A DNA stretch of 64,000 nt from Malaciobacter molluscorum LMG 25693 (GTDB lineage Bacteria; Campylobacterota; Campylobacteria; Campylobacterales; Arcobacteraceae), in NCBI RefSeq assembly GCF_003544935.1, contig NZ_CP032098.1:1-64000 (forward strand). The letters are read 5' to 3'. Positions 1-10,315 of this stretch are shown in pieces. Position numbers and translations under genes: made by a program. A model generated the notes under the pieces. It was not told the origin of the DNA. It saw only the letters and a list, made by a program, of their open reading frames with translations, and searched no databases. Numbering within the stretch: the first letter of the stretch is position 1; each line of letters opens with the position of its first letter.

Positions 1-1317
1 ATGACAAATAAAGAGTTTTTAGCAATTATAAAAGAAGAATCAAATTCTATAGATTATAACAGATATTTAAAACAGCTTGTTTATAAAAAAATTTCATCAG
101 ATGAAAATATTGCTGTATTTGAAGTATCAAATAAATATATTGCATCTTGGATAAAAAGTAAATATAGAAATCTTATTCAACACTGCTTAGAGACTATTGA
201 TGGAACTAAACCAGAAATAGAAATAAAAGTTGCTGGAGAAAAAAAGAGTAAAAAAGAGATAATTACAGAAAAACTTAAAAATGATACAGCAGAAAGCACT
301 ATTTTAAATCCATCCTATACATTTGATTCATTTGTAGTTGGAAGTTCTAATCAAATGGCCTATAATGCATCTTTAGCAGTATGTAAAAAACCAGGTATTC
401 AATATAATCCTCTATTTATTTATGGTGGTACAGGTCTTGGAAAAACTCACCTTTTACAAGCAATAGGAAATGATGCTATAGATCAAGGTAAAACAGTAAT
501 ATATGTAACAATTGAACAATTTATGAATGATTTTACATTTTCTATTAAAAATAAAAATATGGAACATTTTAGAAACAAATATAGAAAATGTGATGTTTTA
601 CTTATTGATGATATTCAATTTTTAAGTGGAAAAGAACAAACACAAGAAGAATTTTTTCATACTTTTAATGAATTACATAATGCAAAAAAACAAATTGTAA
701 TGACAAGTGATAGACTTCCATCACAAATTGCAGGACTTGTTGATAGATTAAAGTCTAGATTTGAATGGGGTTTAACAGCTGATATTCAAATACCTGGGTT
801 AGAGACTAAAATAGCAATTATTGAGAAAAAAAGTGAATTAAATGGTATTCATTTAAGTAGAGAAATTATTAATTTTATTGCAACTAATTTGGATAACTCA
901 ATTAGAGAAATTGAGGGTGTTTTAATTAGAATTAATGCAAGTGCGTTATTACTAAATCAAGAAATAAATCTTGAATTAGTTCAAGGTTTATTAAAAGAGC
1001 AAATAAAAGAGACAAAAGAAAATATTAAATTGCCAGATATTATAAATGTTGTGGCAAGAGAATTAAATATCAAACCAAGTGATATAAAATCAAGAAAAAG
1101 AACTGCAACTGTAGCAAATGCAAGAAGAGTTGTAATATATCTTGCAAGAGAACTTACACATAACTCAATGCCAGATATTGCCAAGTTTTTAGGAATGAAA
1201 GATCACAGTTCTATTTCACATAATATTAGAAAAGCAAATGAATTAATAGAAAAAGATGAAAACTTTAAATTAATCATTGAAAATTTAAAAAATAAAATCA
1301 TAAATAAGGAGTGGTAA
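1..1317 (+). CDS. dnaA: Chromosomal replication initiator DnaA
   Basis: Binds DnaA boxes at the origin and opens DNA for helicase loading. The 438-residue length is normal for the family. Visible are an N-terminal helicase/DnaA-interaction domain (about 1-75), a short linker, the AAA+ domain with Walker A GGTGLGKT near residues 142-149 and Walker B LLIDD near 200, and a C-terminal box-binding domain with the DnaA signature around KDHSSISHNIRK. It opens the window at base 1, the usual numbering start of a bacterial chromosome, and is followed by a box-rich gap and dnaN. The start cannot be tested because upstream sequence is absent, but the N-terminus looks complete. Confidence 0.98.
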   Translation: MTNKEFLAIIKEESNSIDYNRYLKQLVYKKISSDENIAVFEVSNKYIASWIKSKYRNLIQHCLETIDGTKPEIEIKVAGEKKSKKEIITEKLKNDTAESTILNPSYTFDSFVVGSSNQMAYNASLAVCKKPGIQYNPLFIYGGTGLGKTHLLQAIGNDAIDQGKTVIYVTIEQFMNDFTFSIKNKNMEHFRNKYRKCDVLLIDDIQFLSGKEQTQEEFFHTFNELHNAKKQIVMTSDRLPSQIAGLVDRLKSRFEWGLTADIQIPGLETKIAIIEKKSELNGIHLSREIINFIATNLDNSIREIEGVLIRINASALLLNQEINLELVQGLLKEQIKETKENIKLPDIINVVARELNIKPSDIKSRKRTATVANARRVVIYLARELTHNSMPDIAKFLGMKDHSSISHNIRKANELIEKDENFKLIIENLKNKIINKEW

Positions 1318-1476
1318 TAAAAAAGTTTTAGAAGCTTGTGTGAAAAGGTGTGAATATAATCGTTTTATTATTCACTTTCATTTCGTACGATGAAATAGAA
1401 GTTCGTAATATATTTTCATCTTTTCACACGCTCTACTGCTACCACTAATTTAAAGAAATAATAAGAGGAGATTAAA
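1318..1476. other. Candidate replication origin region with DnaA-box-like motifs
   Basis: The 159-base gap between dnaA and dnaN holds four motifs with the TTCAC core reported for Campylobacterota DnaA boxes: GTGTGAAAA at 1338-1346 and GTGTGAATA at 1348-1356 (both reading TTCAC on the minus strand), TTATTCACT at 1368-1376 and TTTTCACAC at 1421-1429. The outer pair forms a perfect 10-base inverted repeat (1338-1347 with 1420-1429). A palindrome TCGTACGA lies at 1383-1390, near the centre. The arrangement is symmetric, two boxes facing each way. That this is oriC, or one half of a bipartite origin, is inference from position and motif. Confidence 0.6.
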
Positions 1477-2550
1477 GTGAGATTTATCATCACAAAACAT
1501 ATCATTGAAAATATCGTTTCTTCAATGCAACCGTTTTTAGAAAAAAAAGATGCTAGTTCAATTACTTCACATATTTATTTAGAAGTGAATAATGATAAAT
1601 TAATTATGAAAGCTACTGATTATGAGATAGGATTAGAATCTCAAATCGATGAACTAAATGAAAGCGTAAATGGTAAAGCAACAGTTAATGGAACTAATTT
1701 ATTAGGAATATTAAAAAGATTAAAAGATTTAGAAATAATAGTAGAAACTGAAAATAATAATCTAATCATCAAACAAAATAAATCTACTTTTAAATTACCA
1801 ATGTATGATCCAGAAGAATATCCAGCTTTACCAAAAGCTCAAAGTGATAATAAATTAGATATTAGTATGTTAAATCTTATTAATTCAATTAGAAAAATTA
1901 CACCTGCTATTGATAATAACAATCCTAAATTTGAATTAAATGGTGCATTAGTAGATGTTAAAAATAGTAAAATTAATTTTGTAGCAACTGATACTAGAAG
2001 ATTAGCAGTATCACATTTACAAAATATCTCTAATAACACAGAAAATCAATTTATTATTCCTAAAAAAGCTATAATTGAAATTCAAAAACTATTTTTAGAT
2101 GATGCATTAATTTCATATGATGAAACAAATTTAGTTATTTCAAATGAAAAAATGACTTTCTTTACAAAATTAATAAATGGTAAATTTCCAGATTATGATA
2201 GAATTATTCCAAAAAGTTTAAAATATAATTTCTCTTTACCTAAAAACATGTTAATTGAATCAATTAAACTAGTTACTTCATTATTTTCAAACATAAAAAT
2301 TACATTTAATAATGATAATATTATATTTGAAAGTTTAGATGAAGATAGTGAATCAAAAACTCAAATTGATATTAATTTAAATATTGAGAAATCATTTTAT
2401 TTAGCAGTAAATGCAAAATATCTATTAGATTTTTTAAGTTTAACAAACAACGAAAATATTATTATTGGATTTAATGAATCAAATTTACCATTTTATTTAG
2501 AAGATGAAAAATTCTTCACAATAGTAATGCCAATTGTATTAGAAAAATAA
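1477..2550 (+). CDS. dnaN: DNA polymerase III subunit beta (sliding clamp)
   Basis: Forms the dimeric ring that tethers the replicative polymerase to DNA. The 357-residue length and the three repeated clamp folds match the family, and the C-terminal ...MPIVLEK resembles the usual clamp end (MPMRL type). The start is a GTG at 1477 with an AGGAG ribosome site at 1466-1470; no better ATG is nearby. It sits between the candidate origin and gyrB, the standard order. Only 27 bases separate it from gyrB, so the two are probably co-transcribed. Confidence 0.97.
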   Translation: MRFIITKHIIENIVSSMQPFLEKKDASSITSHIYLEVNNDKLIMKATDYEIGLESQIDELNESVNGKATVNGTNLLGILKRLKDLEIIVETENNNLIIKQNKSTFKLPMYDPEEYPALPKAQSDNKLDISMLNLINSIRKITPAIDNNNPKFELNGALVDVKNSKINFVATDTRRLAVSHLQNISNNTENQFIIPKKAIIEIQKLFLDDALISYDETNLVISNEKMTFFTKLINGKFPDYDRIIPKSLKYNFSLPKNMLIESIKLVTSLFSNIKITFNNDNIIFESLDEDSESKTQIDINLNIEKSFYLAVNAKYLLDFLSLTNNENIIIGFNESNLPFYLEDEKFFTIVMPIVLEK

Positions 2551-2577
2551 AAGAAACAAAATTAAGGATATAGATAA

Positions 2578-4888
<2,311 letters not shown>

Positions 4889-4890
<2 letters not shown>

Positions 4891-4920
4891 AAAAGAGGAT
4901 TTTCCTCTTTTTTACTTTTT
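4889..4920 (+). terminator. Rho-independent terminator after gyrB
   Basis: Arms AAAAGAGGA (4891-4899) and TCCTCTTTT (4903-4911) pair perfectly around a three-base loop, followed by a T-rich tail. The hairpin begins at the gyrB stop codon. Confidence 0.85.
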
Positions 4921-4954
4921 TAAACTATCCTTTTAAGTATAATTTGGAGACTTT

Positions 4955-5476
4955 ATGAGAAAAAAAAGAGGCTTGTCTTACGAGGCTAAAGTAATTTTAA
5001 TTATTATTGCTATTTTAGTGCTTATTTTTGCACCTATTAATATTTTAGATGATATTTTATCAACTGAAAATAGCATTAAAAATTTTTATGAAAAAAATAT
5101 AAATATTTATCCCTTATATTTACAAATAACTATTGTTTTATTACCTTTTTTTATATTTTTTATAGTAAAACAAATTAGAAAAAATAGATGTTCATATAAA
5201 GAAGATATTATTTATAATTTAAAATGGAAATGGGACTGGTCAAAAGATAAAATTGTAAATTTACAATGTTATTGTCCTTCTTGTGATAGTGAAGTATATT
5301 ATGATGATACAATTTCAAATTATGATAAATTTGCTATTAATAAATTAGAATTTATTTGTGATAATTGTAATAAGGTAGTTGCATCAATTCCAAATACTAA
5401 TAGCACTAAAAGAAATGCTGCAAATATACAAAATGAAATACAAAGAATTATTAATATTAGAGTAAGTAAAATGTAA
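4955..5476 (+). CDS. Two-helix membrane protein with cysteine zinc-ribbon-like motif
   Basis: Function not recognised. The 173-residue protein has a basic N-terminus, two hydrophobic segments (about 12-31 and 53-73) and a soluble C-terminal part with Cys105, Cys107, Cys110 (CYCPSC) and Cys135, Cys138 (CDNC), spaced like a zinc ribbon. A TTGGAGA ribosome site precedes the ATG. It stands alone after the gyrB terminator and ends in a hairpin shared with the convergent LysE gene. The metal site is inferred from cysteine spacing only. Confidence 0.7.
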   Translation: MRKKRGLSYEAKVILIIIAILVLIFAPINILDDILSTENSIKNFYEKNINIYPLYLQITIVLLPFFIFFIVKQIRKNRCSYKEDIIYNLKWKWDWSKDKIVNLQCYCPSCDSEVYYDDTISNYDKFAINKLEFICDNCNKVVASIPNTNSTKRNAANIQNEIQRIINIRVSKM

Positions 5477-5487
5477 ATTTTACTTAC
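5462..5487. terminator. Perfect hairpin at convergent gene ends
   Basis: Eleven-base perfect arms (GTAAGTAAAAT at 5462-5472 and its complement at 5477-5487) around the loop GTAA. The stop codon of the upstream plus gene is in the loop and that of the minus-strand LysE gene is in the right arm. It probably terminates transcription from both sides, though the T tract is short. Confidence 0.6.
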
Positions 5488-6121
5488 AAAATATATCTAT
5501 TAAAATTAAAATAGCAATAAGTAGAAGAATAAATCCAGATATTTTTTCTATTTTATTAGAATATTTTTGAATATATATTCTATTTTTCTTATGACTTACT
5601 AAATATACAATAAAAATATCCCATATTAAAACAGCAAAAAACATCCATGAAGCATAAAAATATTGATATTGTAGAGATATGTGTTCATTTGATGAAATAG
5701 AAAACATAGTAAAATAAAAAATAGAATTTTTTGGATTTAAAATTGCGGATAAAAAGCCTTTAAAAAAATTATTTAAAAGTTCTTTTTTTCTTTGTTTTTC
5801 TGTTTGTATATTTTTAAATAATTCTCTTTTTTTAGAATTTATTAGGTGGTATGAAATATATATTAAATATAAAGAACCTAATAATTTTATACTCTCAAAT
5901 AAAAATTGATTATTTGTTATGAACATAATACCAAATAAAGCCAATAAAATATATATACCATTTGATATTGCTATTCCAAATGCAGTTAAAATTCCAGCTA
6001 ATTTACCCTGTTTTGATGAAGTTGATAAAAGTATAAAAAAATCTGCGCCAGGACTTAATAAAGCTATAAAATGAGCAGTAGCTAAAGGTATAAAACCTTG
6101 TAAAAAAATCTCTAAATCCAT
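5480..6121 (-). CDS. LysE/RhtB family amino-acid exporter
   Basis: Inner-membrane protein of 213 residues with about six hydrophobic segments and the family motif LLSPGADFFILLSTS near residues 22-36, which matches the SPGP-type signature of LysE/RhtB exporters. Such proteins expel amino acids or related small molecules; the substrate cannot be told. A clear AAAGGAG site precedes the ATG. The AraC-type regulator gene lies just upstream on the same strand (45-base gap), a common pairing in which the regulator controls the exporter. Confidence 0.85.
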   Translation of the reverse strand: MDLEIFLQGFIPLATAHFIALLSPGADFFILLSTSSKQGKLAGILTAFGIAISNGIYILLALFGIMFITNNQFLFESIKLLGSLYLIYISYHLINSKKRELFKNIQTEKQRKKELLNNFFKGFLSAILNPKNSIFYFTMFSISSNEHISLQYQYFYASWMFFAVLIWDIFIVYLVSHKKNRIYIQKYSNKIEKISGFILLLIAILILIDIFCK

Positions 6122-6165
6122 AAAACTCCTTTGAAAGAAGAATTTTATAAAAAATAGAAAATTAA

Positions 6166-6960
6166 TTATTGTACAAAGTTGTCTTTATACTCTTTAGGAG
6201 TAGATGCAGTTATTTTTAGAAAATTCCTGTGAAAATGACTTTGATCATAGAATCCACACTCTAAAGCAACTTCTACTATTGTTAAATCTTTTTTTAGTAA
6301 TTTTTTGGCAAGTTCTATCTTTAAATTTAGAAAAAATGAATAAACAGATATTCCAAACTCTTTTTTAAATAATTTTATAATATAAAATTTTGATAAATTA
6401 AAATTTTTTGATAATTGTTCTAGAGTTATATTTTCTTTTACATTTTCTTCTAAAAATTTAACTAAAGAATCTATTTTTGTATTATTTTTTATTTTTGATG
6501 ATTTTACTTCTGAATAATTTTCATATATTTTACTAATAAAATCTATTAATTTTAACTCCTTTTCTAAATAAAGTCTATTAGAAAAAATAGTTTCACAAAC
6601 ATTTATAAACTCATTAAATAGTTTATCATCATGTATTAATTCATCTTTAAAATCTAGATATTCTTTGAAATTTAATATGTCACAAATCCAATGTTTATTT
6701 ATATAAAGCATATAATATTCGCTTTTATGCGATTGTAAACAATTGCAACTATGTATTACATTGGGATTTACTATTGCTAAATCATTTTTTGAAATTTCAT
6801 ATAAATTATCTCTATTTTTATATTCTCTTTTTCCTCTAATTACTGCACCAATAGAAAAAATATCATGATGAAAATGTTCTTTATAAGATAAATCAGAAAA
6901 AGAGTATCTTAATTCTAAAAAAGGTAAATTTTTGTCTATGTATATTTTTGTTTTACTCAT
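6166..6960 (-). CDS. AraC family transcriptional regulator
   Basis: 264 residues: an N-terminal cupin-like sensing half (HFHHDIFSIGAVIRG near residue 29, typical of AraC ligand-binding domains) and a C-terminal pair of helix-turn-helix motifs over about the last 100 residues, ending in the AraC signature ALECGFYDQSHFHRNFLK. It probably regulates the adjacent LysE-type exporter and itself. The effector is unknown. Confidence 0.9.
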   Translation of the reverse strand: MSKTKIYIDKNLPFLELRYSFSDLSYKEHFHHDIFSIGAVIRGKREYKNRDNLYEISKNDLAIVNPNVIHSCNCLQSHKSEYYMLYINKHWICDILNFKEYLDFKDELIHDDKLFNEFINVCETIFSNRLYLEKELKLIDFISKIYENYSEVKSSKIKNNTKIDSLVKFLEENVKENITLEQLSKNFNLSKFYIIKLFKKEFGISVYSFFLNLKIELAKKLLKKDLTIVEVALECGFYDQSHFHRNFLKITASTPKEYKDNFVQ

Positions 6961-7080
6961 AATCTTGCATTATATAAAAATTTACATAAGGAATAATTAT
7001 GTTAGATTTATTCTCATTGTTATATTTGTAAGTATTTTTTTGATAGAATTGGCAAAAATTAATATTTAAAAGGTTATTTT

Positions 7081-7464
7081 ATGGAAATGAAATATGGTGA
7101 AAAAGAGATTGTTGAATTTGATATAAATAACAGTGAACATTACTGGCCAAATAACAATGAAAAAAATTATAAAATAGATATTGAACTTCCTGAATTTATG
7201 GCAAAATGTCCAAGAAGTGGCTACCCAGATTTTGCTACAATAAAATTAGAATATATTCCAAATAAAAAATTAATTGAATTAAAAGCTATAAAAATTTATA
7301 TTAATACTTTTATGTATAGAGAAATTTCACATGAAAATTCTGCAAATGAAATATTTGATACATTATATAAAAATTTAGAGCCTAGATGGATGAAAGTTAC
7401 AGCAGATTTTAAACCAAGAGGTAATGTTCATACTGTAATAGAAATAGATAGCTCAAAAATGTAA
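7081..7464 (+). CDS. queF: NADPH-dependent 7-cyano-7-deazaguanine reductase (preQ1 synthase)
   Basis: Reduces preQ0 to preQ1 in the queuosine tRNA-modification pathway. The 127-residue size is that of the short (type I) QueF. The catalytic cysteine is Cys43 in CPRSGYPDF, with the catalytic Asp50, and the substrate-binding SHE motif is at 83-85. An AAAGG site lies upstream of the ATG. The next gene begins 9 bases downstream and is probably co-transcribed. I saw no convincing preQ1 riboswitch in the 120-base leader. Confidence 0.95.
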   Translation: MEMKYGEKEIVEFDINNSEHYWPNNNEKNYKIDIELPEFMAKCPRSGYPDFATIKLEYIPNKKLIELKAIKIYINTFMYREISHENSANEIFDTLYKNLEPRWMKVTADFKPRGNVHTVIEIDSSKM

Positions 7465-7473
7465 GGATAAGTC

Positions 7474-8094
7474 TTGGAGAGATTAGTAACTACATCTCAA
7501 GCTGCACAAATTTTAGGCTTATCTCTTCAAGGTGTACACTATAGAATTAAAAATAATCAATTAAAATCAATAAAAAAATCTGGTAAAACATATGTATATA
7601 TTAGTGAGTATGTAGAAGATAAATCAAATAATAATACACAACCTCAAATTGTAGAAATAAAAGAGATAATAAAAGCAAAAGATGAACAAATTAATCTACT
7701 TAAGAAAAATATAAAGTGGATGAGAAAGCAATATAGTTCTGAAATAAATAGGCTTGAAAGAAATCAAAAAAAAATTATAACAGTATTTAATAGAGAAATT
7801 GAATTATTGCAAAGTGCATTTAATGAAATGCGTTCAATTTATAAACCCCAAATTGTAAATAATAAAGATAATCAAAAACAAGACGCTAAATCAGAAATAA
7901 AAGAAAATGTAAAAGAAGTTAATTATCTTAGTTTGCAACAATTTGCAAAGATGATGAAAGCTTATGGTAAAAATGACTTAGAAATTAAAACAATAATACT
8001 TACAGCTATTAAATCTCAAGATTCAAGATTTTTATATAATAAAAAAACAAAAAAGATTTTAATTAGAGATACTGATTTTAGGGACTTTTTATAA
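7474..8094 (+). CDS. Helix-turn-helix and coiled-coil protein, function unknown
   Basis: 206 residues starting at TTG with AAGGATA just upstream. The N-terminus (about 4-48, TTSQAAQILGLSLQGVHYRI) looks like an excisionase/MerR-type DNA-binding motif. A long charged coiled coil follows (about 60-125), then a linker and a conserved-looking C-terminal region (about 150-206, LSLQQFAKMMKAYGKND). The layout suggests a DNA-binding structural or regulatory protein, not an excisionase, since no mobile element is nearby. The link to queF is only co-directional spacing. Confidence 0.65.
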   Translation: MERLVTTSQAAQILGLSLQGVHYRIKNNQLKSIKKSGKTYVYISEYVEDKSNNNTQPQIVEIKEIIKAKDEQINLLKKNIKWMRKQYSSEINRLERNQKKIITVFNREIELLQSAFNEMRSIYKPQIVNNKDNQKQDAKSEIKENVKEVNYLSLQQFAKMMKAYGKNDLEIKTIILTAIKSQDSRFLYNKKTKKILIRDTDFRDFL

Positions 8095-8120
8095 AAATTC
8101 TAAAACTTTCTTTTTTTTTC

Positions 8121-8150
8121 TTGACATTTATTACTAATTAGTAGTATAAT
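8121..8150 (+). promoter_or_regulatory. Sigma-70 promoter with palindromic operator upstream of marR-type gene
   Basis: TTGACA at 8121-8126 and TATAAT at 8145-8150 are both consensus, with an 18-base spacer. The spacer contains a perfect 12-base palindrome, TACTAATTAGTA, at 8132-8143. The same palindrome recurs at 8642. Placement between -35 and -10 is what a repressor site would need. Assignment to the adjacent MarR protein is inference. Confidence 0.85.
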
Positions 8151-8168
8151 TTTACAAATGAAAGGAAA

Positions 8169-8624
8169 ATGATGCAAAAAACAAGTCTTATAAGTTATGG
8201 AAAAAGAACTGATAAAGTTATGAAGACTGTTTTAAGATTAGAAAGAACAAGTCTTAAGCTTCACAATATGACTGTAAATTATTTAACAAATCATAACCTT
8301 ACATTTAATCAGTTTAAAGTTTTAGAAGTGCTTTATCATAGAGGTGATTTAAATGTAAGCTCAATTACAAAACTTACAATGAGTACACCAGGAAATATAA
8401 CAGTTGTAATTAAGAATTTAAAAAGAGATGGTTGGATTACATCAGTTAAAGATCCAAATGATAGTAGATCTTCTATTTTAACTATTACATCTAAGGGAAA
8501 AGATATTATAGAAAGTGTATTTCCTACTCATGCTCAAAATCTTTATAATTCTCTTGAAGTGTTAGATGATAATGAGTTAGATAATTTATATGAACTTTTA
8601 AATAAAGTATATAAAGCAAATTAA
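8169..8624 (+). CDS. MarR family transcriptional regulator
   Basis: 151 residues with the MarR winged-helix core (FNQFKVLEVLYHRGDLNVSSITKLT, then the wing with VIKNLKRDGWI and DPNDSRSSILTITSKG). These proteins bind palindromes as dimers and release on small ligands or thiol oxidation; no cysteine is seen here, so ligand sensing is more likely. GGAAA precedes the ATG at 8169. It lies between two identical palindromes and upstream of the YceI gene, so it probably represses itself and yceI. Confidence 0.9.
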   Translation: MMQKTSLISYGKRTDKVMKTVLRLERTSLKLHNMTVNYLTNHNLTFNQFKVLEVLYHRGDLNVSSITKLTMSTPGNITVVIKNLKRDGWITSVKDPNDSRSSILTITSKGKDIIESVFPTHAQNLYNSLEVLDDNELDNLYELLNKVYKAN

Positions 8625-8641
8625 AAAATTAAAATAAAAAT

Positions 8642-8653
8642 TACTAATTAGTA
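8642..8653 (+). promoter_or_regulatory. Second copy of the TACTAATTAGTA operator, before yceI
   Basis: An exact repeat of the 12-base palindrome found in the upstream MarR promoter, here ending 13 bases before the yceI start and next to its ribosome site (AAAGGA at 8655-8660). Its last bases overlap a possible -10 (TATAAA). Confidence 0.75.
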
Positions 8654-8666
8654 TAAAGGAAAAAAT

Positions 8667-9236
8667 TTGAAGAATTTAATAAAAATAGGTTTAGTTTCGA
8701 TAATAACAGCTGGTTCATTATTTGCAGGAACATATAATGTTGATACAACACATTCAAATGTTGGGTTTAAAGTAAAACATATGATGATTTCAAATGTAGT
8801 AGGTAAATTTGATAAATTTAACGGCTCATTTGAATATGATGAGAAAACAAAAACATTAAAAAGTTTAACTGGTAATATAGATGTAAACTCTATTAACACT
8901 GAAAATGAAAAAAGAGATGGGCATTTAAAATCAAAAGATTTTTTTGATGCAAAAAAATTTCCTAAATTAACTTTTAAATTAGAGAAAGTTAAAGATGATA
9001 AAGCATACGGCGTATTAACTATGAAAGGTGTTTCAAAAGATGTAGTTTTAGATTTTGAAAATAATGGAATTATTACAGATCCATGGGGAAATCAAAGAGT
9101 TGGTTTAGAATTTAGTGGAAAAATAAATAGAAAAGATTTTGGATTAAATTGGAACAAAACATTAGAAGCTGGTGGTGTAGTTGTATCAGAAAAAGTTAAA
9201 TTAAATATTCAAGTAGAAGGTATCAAAGCAAAATAA
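8667..9236 (+). CDS. YceI family periplasmic lipid-binding protein
   Basis: 189 residues with a signal peptide (about 1-20, cleavage near LFAG|TYN) and the YceI beta-barrel pattern: YNVDTTHSNVGFKVKHMM at the start, then DFFDAKKFPKLTF and the C-terminal VKLNIQVEG. YceI proteins bind isoprenoid lipids such as quinones in the periplasm. It starts at TTG with AAAGGA upstream. It follows the MarR gene and its operator copy, suggesting ligand- or stress-induced expression. Confidence 0.92.
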   Translation: MKNLIKIGLVSIITAGSLFAGTYNVDTTHSNVGFKVKHMMISNVVGKFDKFNGSFEYDEKTKTLKSLTGNIDVNSINTENEKRDGHLKSKDFFDAKKFPKLTFKLEKVKDDKAYGVLTMKGVSKDVVLDFENNGIITDPWGNQRVGLEFSGKINRKDFGLNWNKTLEAGGVVVSEKVKLNIQVEGIKAK

Positions 9237-9262
9237 TTAAAGGAGTTAGTCTCTTTTAATTA
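9234..9262 (+). terminator. Hairpin after yceI
   Basis: Twelve-base arms (9234-9245 and 9251-9262, with one G-U pair) around TTAGT. It starts at the yceI stop codon. With no strong T tract it may only partly stop transcription into the dioxygenase gene. Confidence 0.5.
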
Positions 9263-9276
9263 TAAAAGTAAAAATT

Positions 9277-10038
9277 ATGATACCTTCTTTATTTATATCT
9301 CACGGTAGTCCTAATACAATTTTATATGATAATACTACAAAAGAAACTTTAAATAATCTAACAAAAAATTTTAAAGATCCAAAATATATAGTTATTGTTT
9401 CTGCACACTGGTCAACTAGAAGTTTAGAGATAATAAGTCCTAGTGCAAATAAAATAATGTATGATTTTTATGGTTTTGAAAAAGAGTTATATGAATATAA
9501 ATATGATATAAAAAGTGATTTAACATATACAAACAAAGTATTAAATACTTTAAAAATATTTGATATTAAATTAAGTAACAAAGATAGTTTTGATCATGGT
9601 GTATGGACAGTTTTATCAATGATGTATAAAAAACTTGAAATACCTGTAATAAATATTAGTTTACCACTTGGTTATAGTGCTGAAAAACTATTTTTATTAG
9701 GACAAACTTTAAAAAGTTTAAGAGGTGAATCTCTTCTAATATTTAGTGGTTCAATAACTCATAATTTATATGATTTATATCCAAGTTTAGATGCTCCTGT
9801 TAAAAAGTATGCATATACTTTTAATGAAAAAATAAAACAGATTTTAAAAACAGGTGACAAAGAACAGTTATTGGATTATGAAAGTATAGAATACTTCAAA
9901 CAAAATCATCCTACAAAAGAGCATTTTCTTCCAATGTTAATTGCTTTAGGTACTTCAAAAAGTTATAAAGCAAAAAGTTTTAATAATAAGATTGTTTATT
10001 CTAATTTATCGATGCAAAGTTTTATTTTTGAAGATTAG
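9277..10038 (+). CDS. DODA-type extradiol dioxygenase (YgiD/LigB family)
   Basis: 253 residues with the class III extradiol (LigB) pattern: FISHGSP near residue 6, VSAHW near 43, FDHGVW near 108 and SGSITHN near 167, which supply the metal-binding histidines. Family members open catechol rings, for example 4,5-DOPA. The real substrate is unknown. Downstream of MarR and YceI, the context fits handling of phenolic or quinone compounds (inference). Confidence 0.88.
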   Translation: MIPSLFISHGSPNTILYDNTTKETLNNLTKNFKDPKYIVIVSAHWSTRSLEIISPSANKIMYDFYGFEKELYEYKYDIKSDLTYTNKVLNTLKIFDIKLSNKDSFDHGVWTVLSMMYKKLEIPVINISLPLGYSAEKLFLLGQTLKSLRGESLLIFSGSITHNLYDLYPSLDAPVKKYAYTFNEKIKQILKTGDKEQLLDYESIEYFKQNHPTKEHFLPMLIALGTSKSYKAKSFNNKIVYSNLSMQSFIFED

Positions 10039-10042
10039 TAGA

Positions 10043-10070
10043 CAAAAAAAAAGAGTGCTATAAAGCACTC
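10043..10070 (-). terminator. Terminator of the SRP RNA gene
   Basis: Read on the minus strand, GAGTGCT, a four-base loop and AGCACTC are followed by a run of at least eight T. Its first arm overlaps the 3' strand of the SRP terminal helix. Confidence 0.85.
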
Positions 10071-10171
10071 TTCTCCAGATACCCAAACACACCACTAAGT
10101 AAGGTGCCTTGCTGTGTTCCCACCCTGGGGCGTTGTCTTAAATAATGATTGCAAGGGTCTAAAGAAGAGCA
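10066..10171 (-). ncRNA. ffs: Small signal recognition particle RNA (4.5S type)
   Basis: Read on the minus strand, the region has the SRP domain IV core GGGTGGGAACACAGCAAGG (plus strand about 10108-10126), matching the conserved symmetric loop and GNAR-type tip region of the bacterial small SRP RNA. The ends pair: CTCTTCT (10163-10169) with AGAAGAG (10068-10074), giving a rod of about 105 nt. A U-rich terminator follows. The RNA binds Ffh for co-translational targeting. End positions are good to a few bases. Confidence 0.85.
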
Positions 10172-10315
10172 CTCAAAATATTAAAATATTCTCAGTGCTA
10201 CTCTTTAGAATGCGTAGTATAACTAAAAAAGCTTAAAACAACTTTTAACTAAAAAGTATAATTTAAGAATTTTTGGATATAACTTCATTTTTAAATATAT
10301 AATAAAGAGTATAAA

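Noticed and set aside
7001-7030. A ten-codon frame (MLDLFSLLYL) after AAGGAATAATT, upstream of queF
   Set aside because: Too short to support alone, no attenuator hairpin or riboswitch pattern follows; listed only as a possible leader.
8158-8172. ATG-AAA-GGA-AAA-TGA mini-frame before the MarR gene
   Set aside because: It contains the gene's own ribosome site and is expected by chance.
10039-10315. tRNA or tmRNA in the gap after the dioxygenase
   Set aside because: No cloverleaf; the minus-strand sequence matches the small SRP RNA instead.
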